Source: a virus. From it: 43,444 nt of DNA. The stretch covers positions 1 through 43,444 of the IMG/VR virus record IMGVR_UViG_3300030061_000230. One strand, written 5' to 3'. The translations under genes were made by a program, and so were the position numbers. The notes beneath the pieces are model-generated. The model was not told the origin of the DNA. It saw only the letters and a program-made list of their open reading frames with translations, and did no database searches. The stretch's first letter is position 1. Each line of letters opens with the position of its first letter. This document shows, one piece after another, positions 16,308 through 23,619 of the stretch.

Positions 16308-18025
16308 TGCCAAGAAATATACCATTTAAAGGTTCTAAAAAACTAGGAGAAGAGTTTGACCCAGATATAACTGGTGATGGTGACTATGATATAGGTGATT
16401 ATCAAGCAGAAATGGATATAGATTACCAAGGTCAAGATAAAGTAGAAGGTTCTGGTTACGATAAAGTTGCTAATCAAGCACAAGTAGACGAATTTGGTAC
16501 ACAAACAACAGGTAGGTTGCAAGGTAAAGAAGGTACTAGCTACTCTGATTTTATACGTAGAGCTAGCGTTGGTAAATTAGAATCTATGAAAGGTATGTTT
16601 AAAGGTGACAAAGAAGTATTAAATATTATTGACGAAGAAATAAGCAATAGAGCTGCAAGTAAAACTAAAGTACCTGGTTCACCGCAAGGTATGGGTGGTT
16701 CAAATATAAAAGAATCAGCTGGTTCTAAGTATTATACTGAATCAGAAATTAAAAAAGGTACAGCATTTTATAAAGAAGAACTAGCTACTATTGATAAATA
16801 CTTGACAGATGTAGAAGACATTGACCCTAAAGTACGTACAGCATTAGCTGCTGAAGCAGCTGAGTTAGATACACAACTTGAATTAGAAAAAGCTATGTTT
16901 GGTCAATCAGTAGAAGAAGCTGAAGCTGTCGCTAGTACTGTTCGTGCTTATACTGGTAAAGAAGGTTTAGGAGATTTAGATAAACCTGTAGGTAAATCTG
17001 GTAAAACTGTATTAGAAGGTATGACTGAAGATGTAGGTAAAAAAACAGCTGAAGGTTTTGTAGATTATACTAAAACACAAACAAGTTCTGGACTTACTAC
17101 TGGTAGAGCTAAATCATATGTAAGAAATATGGAAGGTCTATTTGGAGAAACAACAGGTTTTATGGGTGGTGTAGATGATGTACCAGTAGAGCAAAGGATA
17201 GTTAAAAAAGGTGACACTCTTAGCACTGGTGGTAAAGCTAAAAAAACTGGAATGGAAAATGTTAAAGCTAAGATGCCATTTACTGACCAACAAGCATTAA
17301 AAGGTCAAGAAATGGTACGTGAAGTTACTCGTTTAGAAAAAAGAGTTAAATTTTTAGAACAACTTAGTACAAAAATGCATATGCGTGGAGTTAGTACACC
17401 AGAATCTGCTGCTGAAATTAAAGGCTTAAAAGCAGATATTAAAAATAAAAAAAGTTCGCTTACTAAAATGCGTAAAAATTTTGAAACAGTTGCTAAAGAT
17501 GTTAAAGGTCAAACATATTTAGGTGAAATAGATAAAGGTAAAGCCTTTCAAGTTACTACACCAGTCGGTAAAGGTGGTCAATCTGCAGGATTTGGTGATG
17601 AAGGTAAGCCAAAAGATGTACAAAAAAAACCTACTGTAAGTTTTACTGCAGAGTTTGAACAACAAAACCCTAGAGCTGCTGCATCAATGAGAGGCGCACC
17701 TGACCCAGGTTCACCGCTAGGAGTTAATAAACCAGCTTCTAATGTAAAAGCTACTAACTTAGGAGATGTAACTAAATCAAAGGCTTATATTAAAGAATAC
17801 GAAAAAAGATTACCACAAATTGCTAAAGAACTATCTGCTGCTGCAGGTAATGTAGTAGATGATATATCAAAGGTAGACCCTGCAATATTAAAGAAAGCTG
17901 CTGCATCAGCTGCAGTAATTGCTGCTAACTTTGCAAAAAGAAATCCTACAATCTCAGCAGGACTAATGCTATACTCAGGATTAAGTAAGTTTAACAAAAC
18001 TGAAGAAGAAGATTACTTTAAGTAA
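16307..18025 (+). CDS. Unknown 572-aa protein with coiled coil and hydrophobic C-terminus
   Basis: I recognise no family. The N-terminal 60 residues are acidic and probably disordered. Helical charged segments follow (about 155-220), then a coiled coil near 345-400 (VREVTRLEKRVKFLEQLS), a low-complexity Gly/Pro region, and an Ala-rich hydrophobic stretch (KAAASAAVIAANFAKRNP) that could be a membrane-seeking helix. It overlaps genes on both sides as TAATG. Its place after the endolysin candidate, and its size, would suit a virion or membrane-targeted late protein. This is inference. Confidence 0.65.
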   Translation: MPRNIPFKGSKKLGEEFDPDITGDGDYDIGDYQAEMDIDYQGQDKVEGSGYDKVANQAQVDEFGTQTTGRLQGKEGTSYSDFIRRASVGKLESMKGMFKGDKEVLNIIDEEISNRAASKTKVPGSPQGMGGSNIKESAGSKYYTESEIKKGTAFYKEELATIDKYLTDVEDIDPKVRTALAAEAAELDTQLELEKAMFGQSVEEAEAVASTVRAYTGKEGLGDLDKPVGKSGKTVLEGMTEDVGKKTAEGFVDYTKTQTSSGLTTGRAKSYVRNMEGLFGETTGFMGGVDDVPVEQRIVKKGDTLSTGGKAKKTGMENVKAKMPFTDQQALKGQEMVREVTRLEKRVKFLEQLSTKMHMRGVSTPESAAEIKGLKADIKNKKSSLTKMRKNFETVAKDVKGQTYLGEIDKGKAFQVTTPVGKGGQSAGFGDEGKPKDVQKKPTVSFTAEFEQQNPRAAASMRGAPDPGSPLGVNKPASNVKATNLGDVTKSKAYIKEYEKRLPQIAKELSAAAGNVVDDISKVDPAILKKAAASAAVIAANFAKRNPTISAGLMLYSGLSKFNKTEEEDYFK

Positions 18026-18306
18026 TGTTTGTTAAAAACAAAAGAAAACGTAATCAAGATGGTACATTCAAAAAGGATGTAGCGTGGACACCTTGGTCAG
18101 AATCATGGAGTTATAAAATGAGTGAAGAACTTAAAGATATGTTAAGTAAAACTCTTTGGACATTTGTTGAAGCATTTATTGGTGCATTAACAGTTGCTCC
18201 ACTTGTAGGTGTAGACGCTAGTGCAGTACAATTAGCAGCTATGTCCGGTGCAGGTGCAGCTTTAGTTGTCGTTAAAGAGTTCGCTAAAAAACAAGTGAGC
18301 AAATAA
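18025..18306 (+). CDS. Holin, r1t-like, 93 aa
   Basis: A basic N-terminus and an amphipathic segment precede two Ala/Val-rich hydrophobic stretches (LWTFVEAFIGALTVAPLVGV and LAAMSGAGAALVVVKEFAKK). The layout, with VDASAVQLAA between the segments and a basic tail, closely follows r1t-type holins frequent in actinobacteriophages. It is coupled to its neighbours by TAATG. Internal Met30 (MSEELKD) could be a second start, giving a dual-start holin. That is speculative. Confidence 0.7.
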   Translation: MFVKNKRKRNQDGTFKKDVAWTPWSESWSYKMSEELKDMLSKTLWTFVEAFIGALTVAPLVGVDASAVQLAAMSGAGAALVVVKEFAKKQVSK

Positions 18307-18602
18307 TGCCTAGAGCAAAAGTAAAACCACCAGGAAAAAAACCTTTGCCTAAAGATGGATTAGATTTTGCAACAGCATCAAAATTAATGCGTGAAAAACT
18401 TAATAATCCTGACCGTAAAGATTATCAAAGAACTATTGCAGGTAGAGGTGATACTCATGCACTAGATGGTGGACGTATTCCTGCATCTAAAACTAAACGT
18501 GGTAAAGAATTTAAAAAATCCATGCCTAGTAAACCAAGACAACCTTTACCTGTATGGGAAGATAGAAATCTCAGTATTCGTGGAAGTAAGTTGGGTGGAT
18601 AA
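18306..18602 (+). CDS. Basic unknown protein, 98 aa
   Basis: This Lys/Arg/Pro-rich, probably partly disordered protein (MPRAKVKPPGKKPLPKDG, then KLMREKLNNPDRKDYQRTIA) has no recognised domain. It is coupled to the holin gene and to the next basic protein by TAATG overlaps. Together with the genes at 15154, 15450 and 18602 it forms a set of small, very basic late proteins that could bind phage DNA in the virion. Confidence 0.55.
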   Translation: MPRAKVKPPGKKPLPKDGLDFATASKLMREKLNNPDRKDYQRTIAGRGDTHALDGGRIPASKTKRGKEFKKSMPSKPRQPLPVWEDRNLSIRGSKLGG

Positions 18603-18862
18603 TGCCTGGTCATTACGATAAAGTAGGTAAAGGTTACGCTGGACTTGGTAAGCAAGAGCTAAAGCGTAGACAATATCAAGCTAAAGTATTAACTAAAAAA
18701 GCTGGTGCTAAAGCTGACAAACTAGAATTTATGGCTGATAGTCTAGCTAGTAGTGGTTATCCTGATTTGTTTGGTGATGAAAAATGGTTAAGAAAACAAG
18801 CTAAAGGTTATCGTAAAACACAAGCTCAGTTTGATAAACAATACAATAAACTCGGTCGCTAG
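18602..18862 (+). CDS. Basic unknown protein, 86 aa, last gene of the late unit
   Basis: The protein is helical and basic (GLGKQELKRRQYQAKVLTKK, and a C-terminal YRKTQAQFDKQYNKLGR) and contains a short acidic stretch. No family is recognised. It is the last rightward gene before the convergent terminator at 18890-18937. The start overlaps the preceding TAA. Confidence 0.55.
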   Translation: MPGHYDKVGKGYAGLGKQELKRRQYQAKVLTKKAGAKADKLEFMADSLASSGYPDLFGDEKWLRKQAKGYRKTQAQFDKQYNKLGR

Positions 18863-18889
18863 TAGTACTCAGCTAATAAAGATATAAAT

Positions 18890-18937
18890 AAAAAAAAACT
18901 AACACACCCTAATCTTTCCATTAAGGTGCTTTAGTTT
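18890..18937 (-). terminator. Rho-independent terminator of the minus-strand unit
   Basis: AAACTAA (18896-18902) pairs with TTAGTTT (18931-18937), and CACC (18905-18908) pairs with GGTG (18925-18928) across a 2x2 internal loop. Read on the minus strand, the stem is followed by eight T residues (the A run at 18891-18898), an ideal terminator for the leftward genes. On the plus strand the T run is weak. Confidence 0.75.
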
Positions 18938-19508
18938 ATCCGTATACTGTCAAATAACTACCCTTTGGCATATCCCAAGTAGCCATTACATCTGACCATC
19001 TGAATTTATTAACCTCTGATGACCCCTCATATAACAAATTAGATACAATCATAAACAAAGAAGTTGTACACTTACCTTTCTCTTTACCTACTGTACCTGA
19101 TGCTGTCATATCCATAACTTTATCTAAGTACTTAAGAGTGTTCTGTGTTACTTCACCATGTGTCTTCTTTGCTGGTGGACGCATAGCGTTGTCTAAACTG
19201 TGCAAGGCTTCACCGTTAGCTAAAGTTACTCTGTTAGGACAAAGTTTTGAACGCTTTATAGTGTCCATATCGTGAGATAACTTTATAGATATTTGTAAAG
19301 TATCTCTGTCAATAGTAAATGATGCCCATATAGGTCTATTCTTGTCGGTTATACCTAGTAATCTACGACCACCATAGGACTGTGCTGCGGCTGCAAGTTC
19401 TTCCTTCTCTTTAAGCCACGTCCTGTACTTAAGTTTAGATGGTTCAGGGGTAGAATGGTATAGCTGTTCTTTAGTAGCAAACTTAGTATTTTGTGTGTTA
19501 TATACCAT
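18936..19508 (-). CDS. Unknown protein, 190 aa, end of the minus-strand unit
   Basis: I recognise no family. The protein is mixed alpha/beta and fairly basic. Noticeable segments are a helical lead (LKYRTWLKEKEELAAAAQSY), a beta region (PIWASFTIDRDTLQISIKLS) and a hydrophobic end (TSLFMIVSNLLYEGSSEVNK). The stop lies within the terminator stem. The start ATG overlaps the end of a 50-residue gene by 11 bases. As the most distal gene of the early unit it is probably expressed at a low level. Confidence 0.65.
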   Translation of the reverse strand: MVYNTQNTKFATKEQLYHSTPEPSKLKYRTWLKEKEELAAAAQSYGGRRLLGITDKNRPIWASFTIDRDTLQISIKLSHDMDTIKRSKLCPNRVTLANGEALHSLDNAMRPPAKKTHGEVTQNTLKYLDKVMDMTASGTVGKEKGKCTTSLFMIVSNLLYEGSSEVNKFRWSDVMATWDMPKGSYLTVYG

Positions 19509-19650
19509 TGTCCCTACTTACTGCAGATATATCTATGTTAAAATTTTCTGGTATAACTGATAGATGTTGTTCTGCCATTGCTATTGCAGTCTGCTCATCA
19601 GCTGCTGCATATGTTCTTTCTCCTATAAAATATATTTTATAATAATTCAT
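19498..19650 (-). CDS. Small unknown protein, 50 aa
   Basis: It encodes MNYYKIYFIGERTYAAADEQ and ends SAVSRDNGI. The beta start followed by an Ala-rich helix (EQTAIAMAEQHL) resembles a small ferredoxin-like or phage accessory fold, but no family is assigned. Its ATG overlaps the TAA of the upstream 55-residue gene (TAATG), which supports coupled translation. Confidence 0.5.
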   Translation of the reverse strand: MNYYKIYFIGERTYAAADEQTAIAMAEQHLSVIPENFNIDISAVSRDNGI

Positions 19651-19817
19651 TACTCTTCCTCTCTGTTAAGCATATCTTCACGCATACTTTGTATATCTAT
19701 ACCAGCTACAGTTGCAATTAATGTAGTGTTTTGTGTTATTCTTGTGTCAAGTAATTGTAAAGTATCTGTTATAGTTTTTAATGCACGTGTAATTTCATCT
19801 AATTGTTCTTGGTTCAT
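19650..19817 (-). CDS. Small coiled-coil protein, 55 aa
   Basis: A nearly continuous helix with heptad spacing (ITRALKTITDTLQLLDTRIT) and an acidic end (MREDMLNREEE). Length and shape suit a small dimeric protein. It overlaps the next gene by TAATG and the preceding one by 4 bases (ATGA). The function is unknown. Confidence 0.55.
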   Translation of the reverse strand: MNQEQLDEITRALKTITDTLQLLDTRITQNTTLIATVAGIDIQSMREDMLNREEE

Positions 19818-20017
19818 TCTTCCTCCTCTAGTAATGACAAGTGATAGTTATAATCTATAACAAACTTGTCCATTAAATATCTTAATTTAGCCATGTCAGG
19901 TGGTACATTGAATGTATCACTACCGCATGCTTTATCAAATTGTTTGGCCCATACTTTCATATACTTAGGATTAGTAAATATATTTAATTTATCTATATTA
20001 ATCTTCTGGGATGCCAT
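19814..20017 (-). CDS. Small helical protein, 67 aa
   Basis: Helical and charged (INIDKLNIFTNPKYMKVWAK, ending YHLSLLEEEE) with one central Cys. The EEEE end is encoded by GAGGAGGAA, which also serves as the ribosome site of the next gene, a device used repeatedly in this unit. No family is recognised. Confidence 0.6.
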   Translation of the reverse strand: MASQKINIDKLNIFTNPKYMKVWAKQFDKACGSDTFNVPPDMAKLRYLMDKFVIDYNYHLSLLEEEE

Positions 20018-20162
20018 TTCTCATTTCCTCCTCTAGTTCTTCTATACAATCATCACAATACAATATACGTTCAAAGTTAGTAAAATATGCTTTACCACAT
20101 AAATCGCATTGTAAATTTAATGTATCATTTAACATTTGTCTGTAACGTCTAAACAAATTCAT
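19998..20162 (-). CDS. Zinc-ribbon microprotein, 54 aa
   Basis: Two CxxC knuckles (CDLCGKAYF, and after 13 residues CDDC) form a canonical zinc ribbon flanked by a basic N-terminus (MNLFRRYRQ) and an acidic tail (IEELEEEMRNG). Such small phage ribbons often bind nucleic acid or a host protein such as RNA polymerase, but the target is unknown. The end overlaps the start of the 67-residue gene by 20 bases. Confidence 0.65.
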   Translation of the reverse strand: MNLFRRYRQMLNDTLNLQCDLCGKAYFTNFERILYCDDCIEELEEEMRNGIPED

Positions 20163-20253
20163 CTACGTGACCCCATACTTTCTCACAATAATCACAGTAT
20201 ACTTGGTCAGTTACTACGCAAACTCTGTTTAATTCGTAGCCACAACATTTCAT
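20149..20253 (-). CDS. Zinc-ribbon micropeptide, 34 aa
   Basis: It encodes MKCCGYELNRVCVV, then YCDYCEKVWGHVDEF. The six cysteines and one histidine suggest a minimal zinc-binding fold. The ATG follows GGAAGGG at a suitable distance. The gene overlaps the end of the upstream lysozyme-like gene by 47 bases in another frame and overlaps the next zinc-ribbon gene by 14 bases. The long overlap lowers confidence. Confidence 0.5.
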   Translation of the reverse strand: MKCCGYELNRVCVVTDQVYCDYCEKVWGHVDEFV

Positions 20254-20659
20254 TGTTAGTTCCCTTCCAGCAGTTCTTACTACTGTTCCAATGATGCCAT
20301 CCGTCATTGTACACTAACCAAGAAGCGACTGCTGTAGATACTTCTGGATTAGTTCTATCACTCATTATACCTAACTTAGGTGTTAACCAAGCCCAGGTAT
20401 TATCATTAAACTGCCAGAGTCCAACATCTTGTGTACCGTTTGTGTTTATACCTACTGCTCCAGCTTTACCTGAGCTTTCGCAGTATATAATACCTAAAGC
20501 ACGCAAGATGTCTTCCTCCTTAAAGTACCTGTATACTAGGTCACTATGACGTAGCACATACTCTACTTTTACTTTGGTGTCATAGCATTCTTTGTAAACA
20601 GGTAATTCGCTAGGTGTAAGCAACATTGGAAACATACACCCAACAATTACTTCTATCAT
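20207..20659 (-). CDS. Lysozyme/SLT-like protein with signal-like N-terminus, 150 aa
   Basis: The segment ALGIIYCESSG (Glu61 as candidate catalytic acid), followed by INTNGTQDVGLWQFNDNTW, is the signature of transglycosylase SLT or goose-lysozyme-like folds. The hydrophobic start (IEVIVGCMFPMLL) looks like a short signal sequence or membrane anchor. It includes IVGC, which resembles a lipobox but sits very near the N-terminus. Peptidoglycan cleavage is the natural role, yet the gene lies in the presumed early strand, away from the lysis cassette. It might remodel the host wall or act in superinfection exclusion. Confidence 0.7.
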   Translation of the reverse strand: MIEVIVGCMFPMLLTPSELPVYKECYDTKVKVEYVLRHSDLVYRYFKEEDILRALGIIYCESSGKAGAVGINTNGTQDVGLWQFNDNTWAWLTPKLGIMSDRTNPEVSTAVASWLVYNDGWHHWNSSKNCWKGTNNEMLWLRIKQSLRSN

Positions 20660-20928
20660 TAGCTAATGGCAGCAGTTGTTGCAGGTAACTTAGTACAAAA
20701 GTAATGTACTAACCCACGTTTCTTACTAGGTAATGTAGTAATTTCATAACCTTCCTGCCTAAGATTATGTATAATTCCACCAAATCTATGACAATGTAGC
20801 TCTGCTACAAACTCCCAATTACTAATTGGTTCATCATTCATAAACTCAGTTAATACCCACGCTACTAATTGCGTTTTAGATTTAATGTATGCAGGTATTT
20901 TTCTACCTCTAAAATTATAAGGTATCAT
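20659..20928 (-). CDS. Winged-helix/HTH DNA-binding protein, 89 aa
   Basis: The core (VAELHCHRFGGIIHNLRQEGYEI) has the pattern of a phage helix-turn-helix family in which I-x-x-LRxxGYxI ends the recognition helix (HTH_39-like). A basic N-terminus (YNFRGRKIPAYIKSKTQ) precedes it. I chose the ATG at 20928 because it forms an ATGA overlap with the preceding gene and sits just after GGGGGA. A start 12 bases earlier is possible. It probably helps regulate early genes or replication. Confidence 0.6.
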   Translation of the reverse strand: MIPYNFRGRKIPAYIKSKTQLVAWVLTEFMNDEPISNWEFVAELHCHRFGGIIHNLRQEGYEITTLPSKKRGLVHYFCTKLPATTAAIS

Positions 20929-21467
20929 TTTATCCCCCATTCTTCTGGTATATCACTGTTGTCCAGCCACCATGACTTACGCCACTTACCTGTATGACCA
21001 CCGCATACTACAGGGTCATTAGTACTACAAGTAAAGTCTGGACTTTTATCTGACTTTTTACTGTTACGATTGTCGTATACCATCTGCTGACAATACGGAC
21101 ACTTTAAGTCATCTCTGTATTTATTCTGTTGTTCCATGTTTTGAACTACCTCTCCGACAATACCATCCGGTGTCTGTAATCCGTCTGTTATGTCTGTGCT
21201 TTCTATGCCTGCTGCAGAAAGTTTCTCCTGTATTGACATAGTATCGAACTTGTCTTGAGTATATTCTACTGGCATATCAACAAGTTTCTCTATCATGTTT
21301 AAGTACTTGTCTAACTGTTTGTCAGACCACTGAGTCTTATCCATAGGAAACTTCATAGTCTTAGCATACTCATTGGCTGTGCCAATTATTTTATGCAAAG
21401 TTTCTTTATTAGCTACTTTTTGTGTCATAGCTGATATTGTTTCACCAATAAATTGCAAGTCCTGCAT
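20925..21467 (-). CDS. Zinc-ribbon-containing protein downstream of the annealing protein, 180 aa
   Basis: The N-terminal two thirds is helical (SAMTQKVANKETLHKIIGTA, then DKQLDKYLNMIEKLVDM). The C-terminal part has CPYCQQMVYDNR followed by two further cysteines (DFTCSTND, VVCGGHTG), a zinc-ribbon pattern. The gene is coupled to the Rad52-like gene (TAATG), and actinophages and others often place a zinc-ribbon partner beside their recombinase. It may load or regulate the annealing protein on single-stranded DNA. That role is inferred from context. Confidence 0.6.
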   Translation of the reverse strand: MQDLQFIGETISAMTQKVANKETLHKIIGTANEYAKTMKFPMDKTQWSDKQLDKYLNMIEKLVDMPVEYTQDKFDTMSIQEKLSAAGIESTDITDGLQTPDGIVGEVVQNMEQQNKYRDDLKCPYCQQMVYDNRNSKKSDKSPDFTCSTNDPVVCGGHTGKWRKSWWLDNSDIPEEWGIK

Positions 21468-22060
21468 TAGAAAGGTGCCTCTGTTGCGTCCTCTTCTGGT
21501 TCATCTACAACAACACCATCACCTACAATACTGTCCATGATGTCGTTCATACGTTGTATATCTTCTTTTGTAGGTTTGTTTTCTTTCCTACGCATATCTA
21601 CCTTAGTAACTTCTACCTTGGCATCTTTATCGGCCATCTCTTGTGTATAACCATCAGGTGCTACTGATGTAGCCTCTTCTTCTGATTGCTTAGAACCAGA
21701 CCATAGTTCTACACCTAAGCCAAACCGCATACATGCACGTTTGAATGCATCAGACTCTGCATCCTTTAGGTTAGTACCATCATTAAACTTGGCATTGCCT
21801 AGCTTAAACGTATCAACGTCACCGAAACCGTCATAGCTGCCCATACCTTCTATAGTAATAGTACCTTTAGCACCTACTATTCGTTTCTCTCCGTTGAATG
21901 TACCATATACAGCTTCACACTGCCATGTATAATTAACTCCACTGTCCCTTAAACGCTCAACGTAGTGTGCGTGTGGAACATAATCACCAAACTTACCAGC
22001 TGGTGCTTTTCTAACTATCTCCTGTGGAAATGGGGATAGCAAGTCAACGTTACTTGTCAT
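21467..22060 (-). CDS. Rad52/DdrA-like single-strand annealing protein, 197 aa
   Basis: The segment around residues 20-115 carries the family's hallmarks: HAHYVERLRDSGVNYTWQ, then GTITIEGMGSYDGFGD, and NLKDAESDAFKRACMRFGLG with the conserved KxAxSDAxKRAxxxFG helix of Rad52/Rad22-type proteins. The acidic, disordered C-terminus (VDEPEEDATEAPF) resembles tails that bind single-strand binding proteins. It would anneal single strands in recombination-dependent replication or repair. No matching exonuclease is recognised nearby. GAAAGGAATG lies just before the start, and a hairpin at 22081-22122 lies upstream. Confidence 0.8.
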   Translation of the reverse strand: MTSNVDLLSPFPQEIVRKAPAGKFGDYVPHAHYVERLRDSGVNYTWQCEAVYGTFNGEKRIVGAKGTITIEGMGSYDGFGDVDTFKLGNAKFNDGTNLKDAESDAFKRACMRFGLGVELWSGSKQSEEEATSVAPDGYTQEMADKDAKVEVTKVDMRRKENKPTKEDIQRMNDIMDSIVGDGVVVDEPEEDATEAPF

Positions 22061-22080
22061 AACATTCCTTTCTTATATTG

Positions 22081-22122
22081 TTTTGTCTTGAGCTTAGCGC
22101 GTAGTCGAAGCGAAAGACAAAA
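22081..22122 (-). promoter_or_regulatory. Intercistronic hairpin upstream of the annealing-protein gene
   Basis: TTTTGTCTT (22081-22089) pairs with AAGACAAAA (22114-22122), and an inner GCTT/AAGC helix narrows the loop. It ends just upstream of the ribosome site. It could set the 5' end of a processed message, protect it, or partly terminate transcription. Confidence 0.6.
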
Positions 22123-22123
22123 G

Positions 22124-22294
22124 TTATTCTTCTTCTAAGTCTAATAGACTACGAAGATTAGTTACACCTCTTTCTAAAGGCATTAACTTTATATCATCAT
22201 CTTCATTACGTAGTATAAAGTATGGTTTATCACCTAAACCACTATACTCAATACCAAGTAATGTCCATTTAGACTTGACAATACTATCTGTCAT
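22124..22294 (-). CDS. Small acidic protein, 56 aa
   Basis: It encodes a beta-rich start (SIVKSKWTLLGIEYSG), then DKPYFILRNEDDDIKLMPLE and an acidic helix (LRSLLDLEEE). The frame continues upstream to a TTG at 22330 that overlaps the phosphoesterase gene. The ATG at 22294 lies in the intergenic gap and is preferred, but neither has a strong ribosome site. No family is recognised. Confidence 0.5.
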   Translation of the reverse strand: MTDSIVKSKWTLLGIEYSGLGDKPYFILRNEDDDIKLMPLERGVTNLRSLLDLEEE

Positions 22295-22316
22295 AATTCT
22301 ATTATATATATTATCT

Positions 22317-23381
22317 TTATTGATTACCAAGTTTTACCAAATATTCTGCAGTAACTCCGTGTTCTGGTTTAGCAAACAATAACCACTGACATGGTCTACC
22401 CATTGACGCTAACTGTTCAAGTGCATAGGTATTATAGCTTTCTGTGCTACCATTTACCCACAATCTTACGTCATTAACGTACATAGTTGTAGGTGTATGA
22501 AAATGTCCTGCAATTGCATAGTCAAAGTCTGGCATAAGACCTCTGCTGGCTAGTGCTTTCCATCCTAATAACTTCTTACCAAAGCCGTACCATGGAAATC
22601 CTGAGTGTCCCCTGACGTTATCGCCATGCCATACAAAGAACTTACAACCTTCACCTACATCTGCAATGTCGAACCAATGGTTATCACCTGTACTATCAGG
22701 TATTGTCCATGTAATACGATTTTCTTTTTCATATGTCATAGACATTATCTTTCCAAGCATTCTATCTGCATTAGAATCTGGATGATAGTCTTTCCTTGCA
22801 CGTCCACCAAGGCTGCCGTGATTACCTATAACCCAATGTACATCTACTTCATTAAAGTTAGCTAGTAATATGTCAAAGAACTTTGTCAGTATTCTAGGTC
22901 CATCTATTGTGACTTGGTTATATAATGATGCATCAATAAGATGTGTTTGACCAGGGAATATAAGTTCTCCTTCTACGATATCACCAGCCGCTAACACTAC
23001 GCATTTATTAACTGGATGTGCAGAACGTTGTACATTTGTCAACTCAACTATTTTATTTGCGTATTCAATTACACGTTCTTCTGCTACTTGTGTGTTATAA
23101 TCAGGCGTTACTTTTGCTAATTGTACATCAGACAATATCGCTACCGCTACCTCTTCATTTTTATTGCGCTTATGCAACTTAGGTTTAGGTATCTTAGGTT
23201 TGTCCCATGTTCTTAGATTTGTAGCAACTGCCTCATATACAGCATCTATCATGTCAGCTTTTTTATTTTTAGCTTTTTCTAATTGACGCAGTAATCTAAG
23301 GTTATCTGCTTTGAGTTCACGGATTTTAGTTGATTCAGCCTCTGCTAATAATTTTTCTATTTCTTTATTATTCTGTGGCAT
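22317..23381 (-). CDS. Calcineurin-like metallophosphoesterase, 354 aa
   Basis: Metal-binding motifs appear in the expected order: ILSDVQ (Asp85, with Gln87 where many members have His), AAGDIVEG (Asp134), IGNHGS (Asn187, His188), VWHGD (His252) and AGHFH (His293, His295). An N-terminal coiled coil (about 4-50) precedes the catalytic domain. The closest analogues are phage phosphoesterases related to the Mre11/SbcD nuclease group, and nearby recombination genes fit a DNA-processing role. I use the ATG at 23381 (14-base overlap with the HTH gene). A GTG at 23423 would add 14 residues. Confidence 0.8.
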   Translation of the reverse strand: MPQNNKEIEKLLAEAESTKIRELKADNLRLLRQLEKAKNKKADMIDAVYEAVATNLRTWDKPKIPKPKLHKRNKNEEVAVAILSDVQLAKVTPDYNTQVAEERVIEYANKIVELTNVQRSAHPVNKCVVLAAGDIVEGELIFPGQTHLIDASLYNQVTIDGPRILTKFFDILLANFNEVDVHWVIGNHGSLGGRARKDYHPDSNADRMLGKIMSMTYEKENRITWTIPDSTGDNHWFDIADVGEGCKFFVWHGDNVRGHSGFPWYGFGKKLLGWKALASRGLMPDFDYAIAGHFHTPTTMYVNDVRLWVNGSTESYNTYALEQLASMGRPCQWLLFAKPEHGVTAEYLVKLGNQ

Positions 23382-23616
23382 TGTCAACCAAATTTGTAAA
23401 GTGATTACGTATAGCTGTTTCACTTATTTTGATACCATAATGTTCTTTGAGTAATCTACAAACAACAAATGGTTTTATAGGACGACCAGCAAGAACTCTT
23501 TCTTCTATACCATTCCAAAATGGTTTAGCTTCATCAGTAATTCTTTCTGATACACGATTAACTTTTCCTGTTTCTGCTTCAGTCAACAGGCTTTCAATAT
23601 CTTTCATAGGTTTCAT
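23368..23616 (-). CDS. HTH-like DNA-binding protein, 82 aa
   Basis: The C-terminal half (VVCRLLKEHYGIKISETAIR) reads as a helix-turn-helix in which a short turn (GIKIS) precedes the recognition helix ETAIRNHFTNL. The preceding GRPIKPF resembles segments in phage HTH proteins that sit next to a metallophosphoesterase. The gene overlaps that enzyme's start and is the first gene after the 570-base structured region, so it could regulate or be regulated by it. The ATG at 23616 is preferred, and Met4 is an alternative. Confidence 0.6.
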   Translation of the reverse strand: MKPMKDIESLLTEAETGKVNRVSERITDEAKPFWNGIEERVLAGRPIKPFVVCRLLKEHYGIKISETAIRNHFTNLVDNATE

Positions 23617-23619
23617 TAT

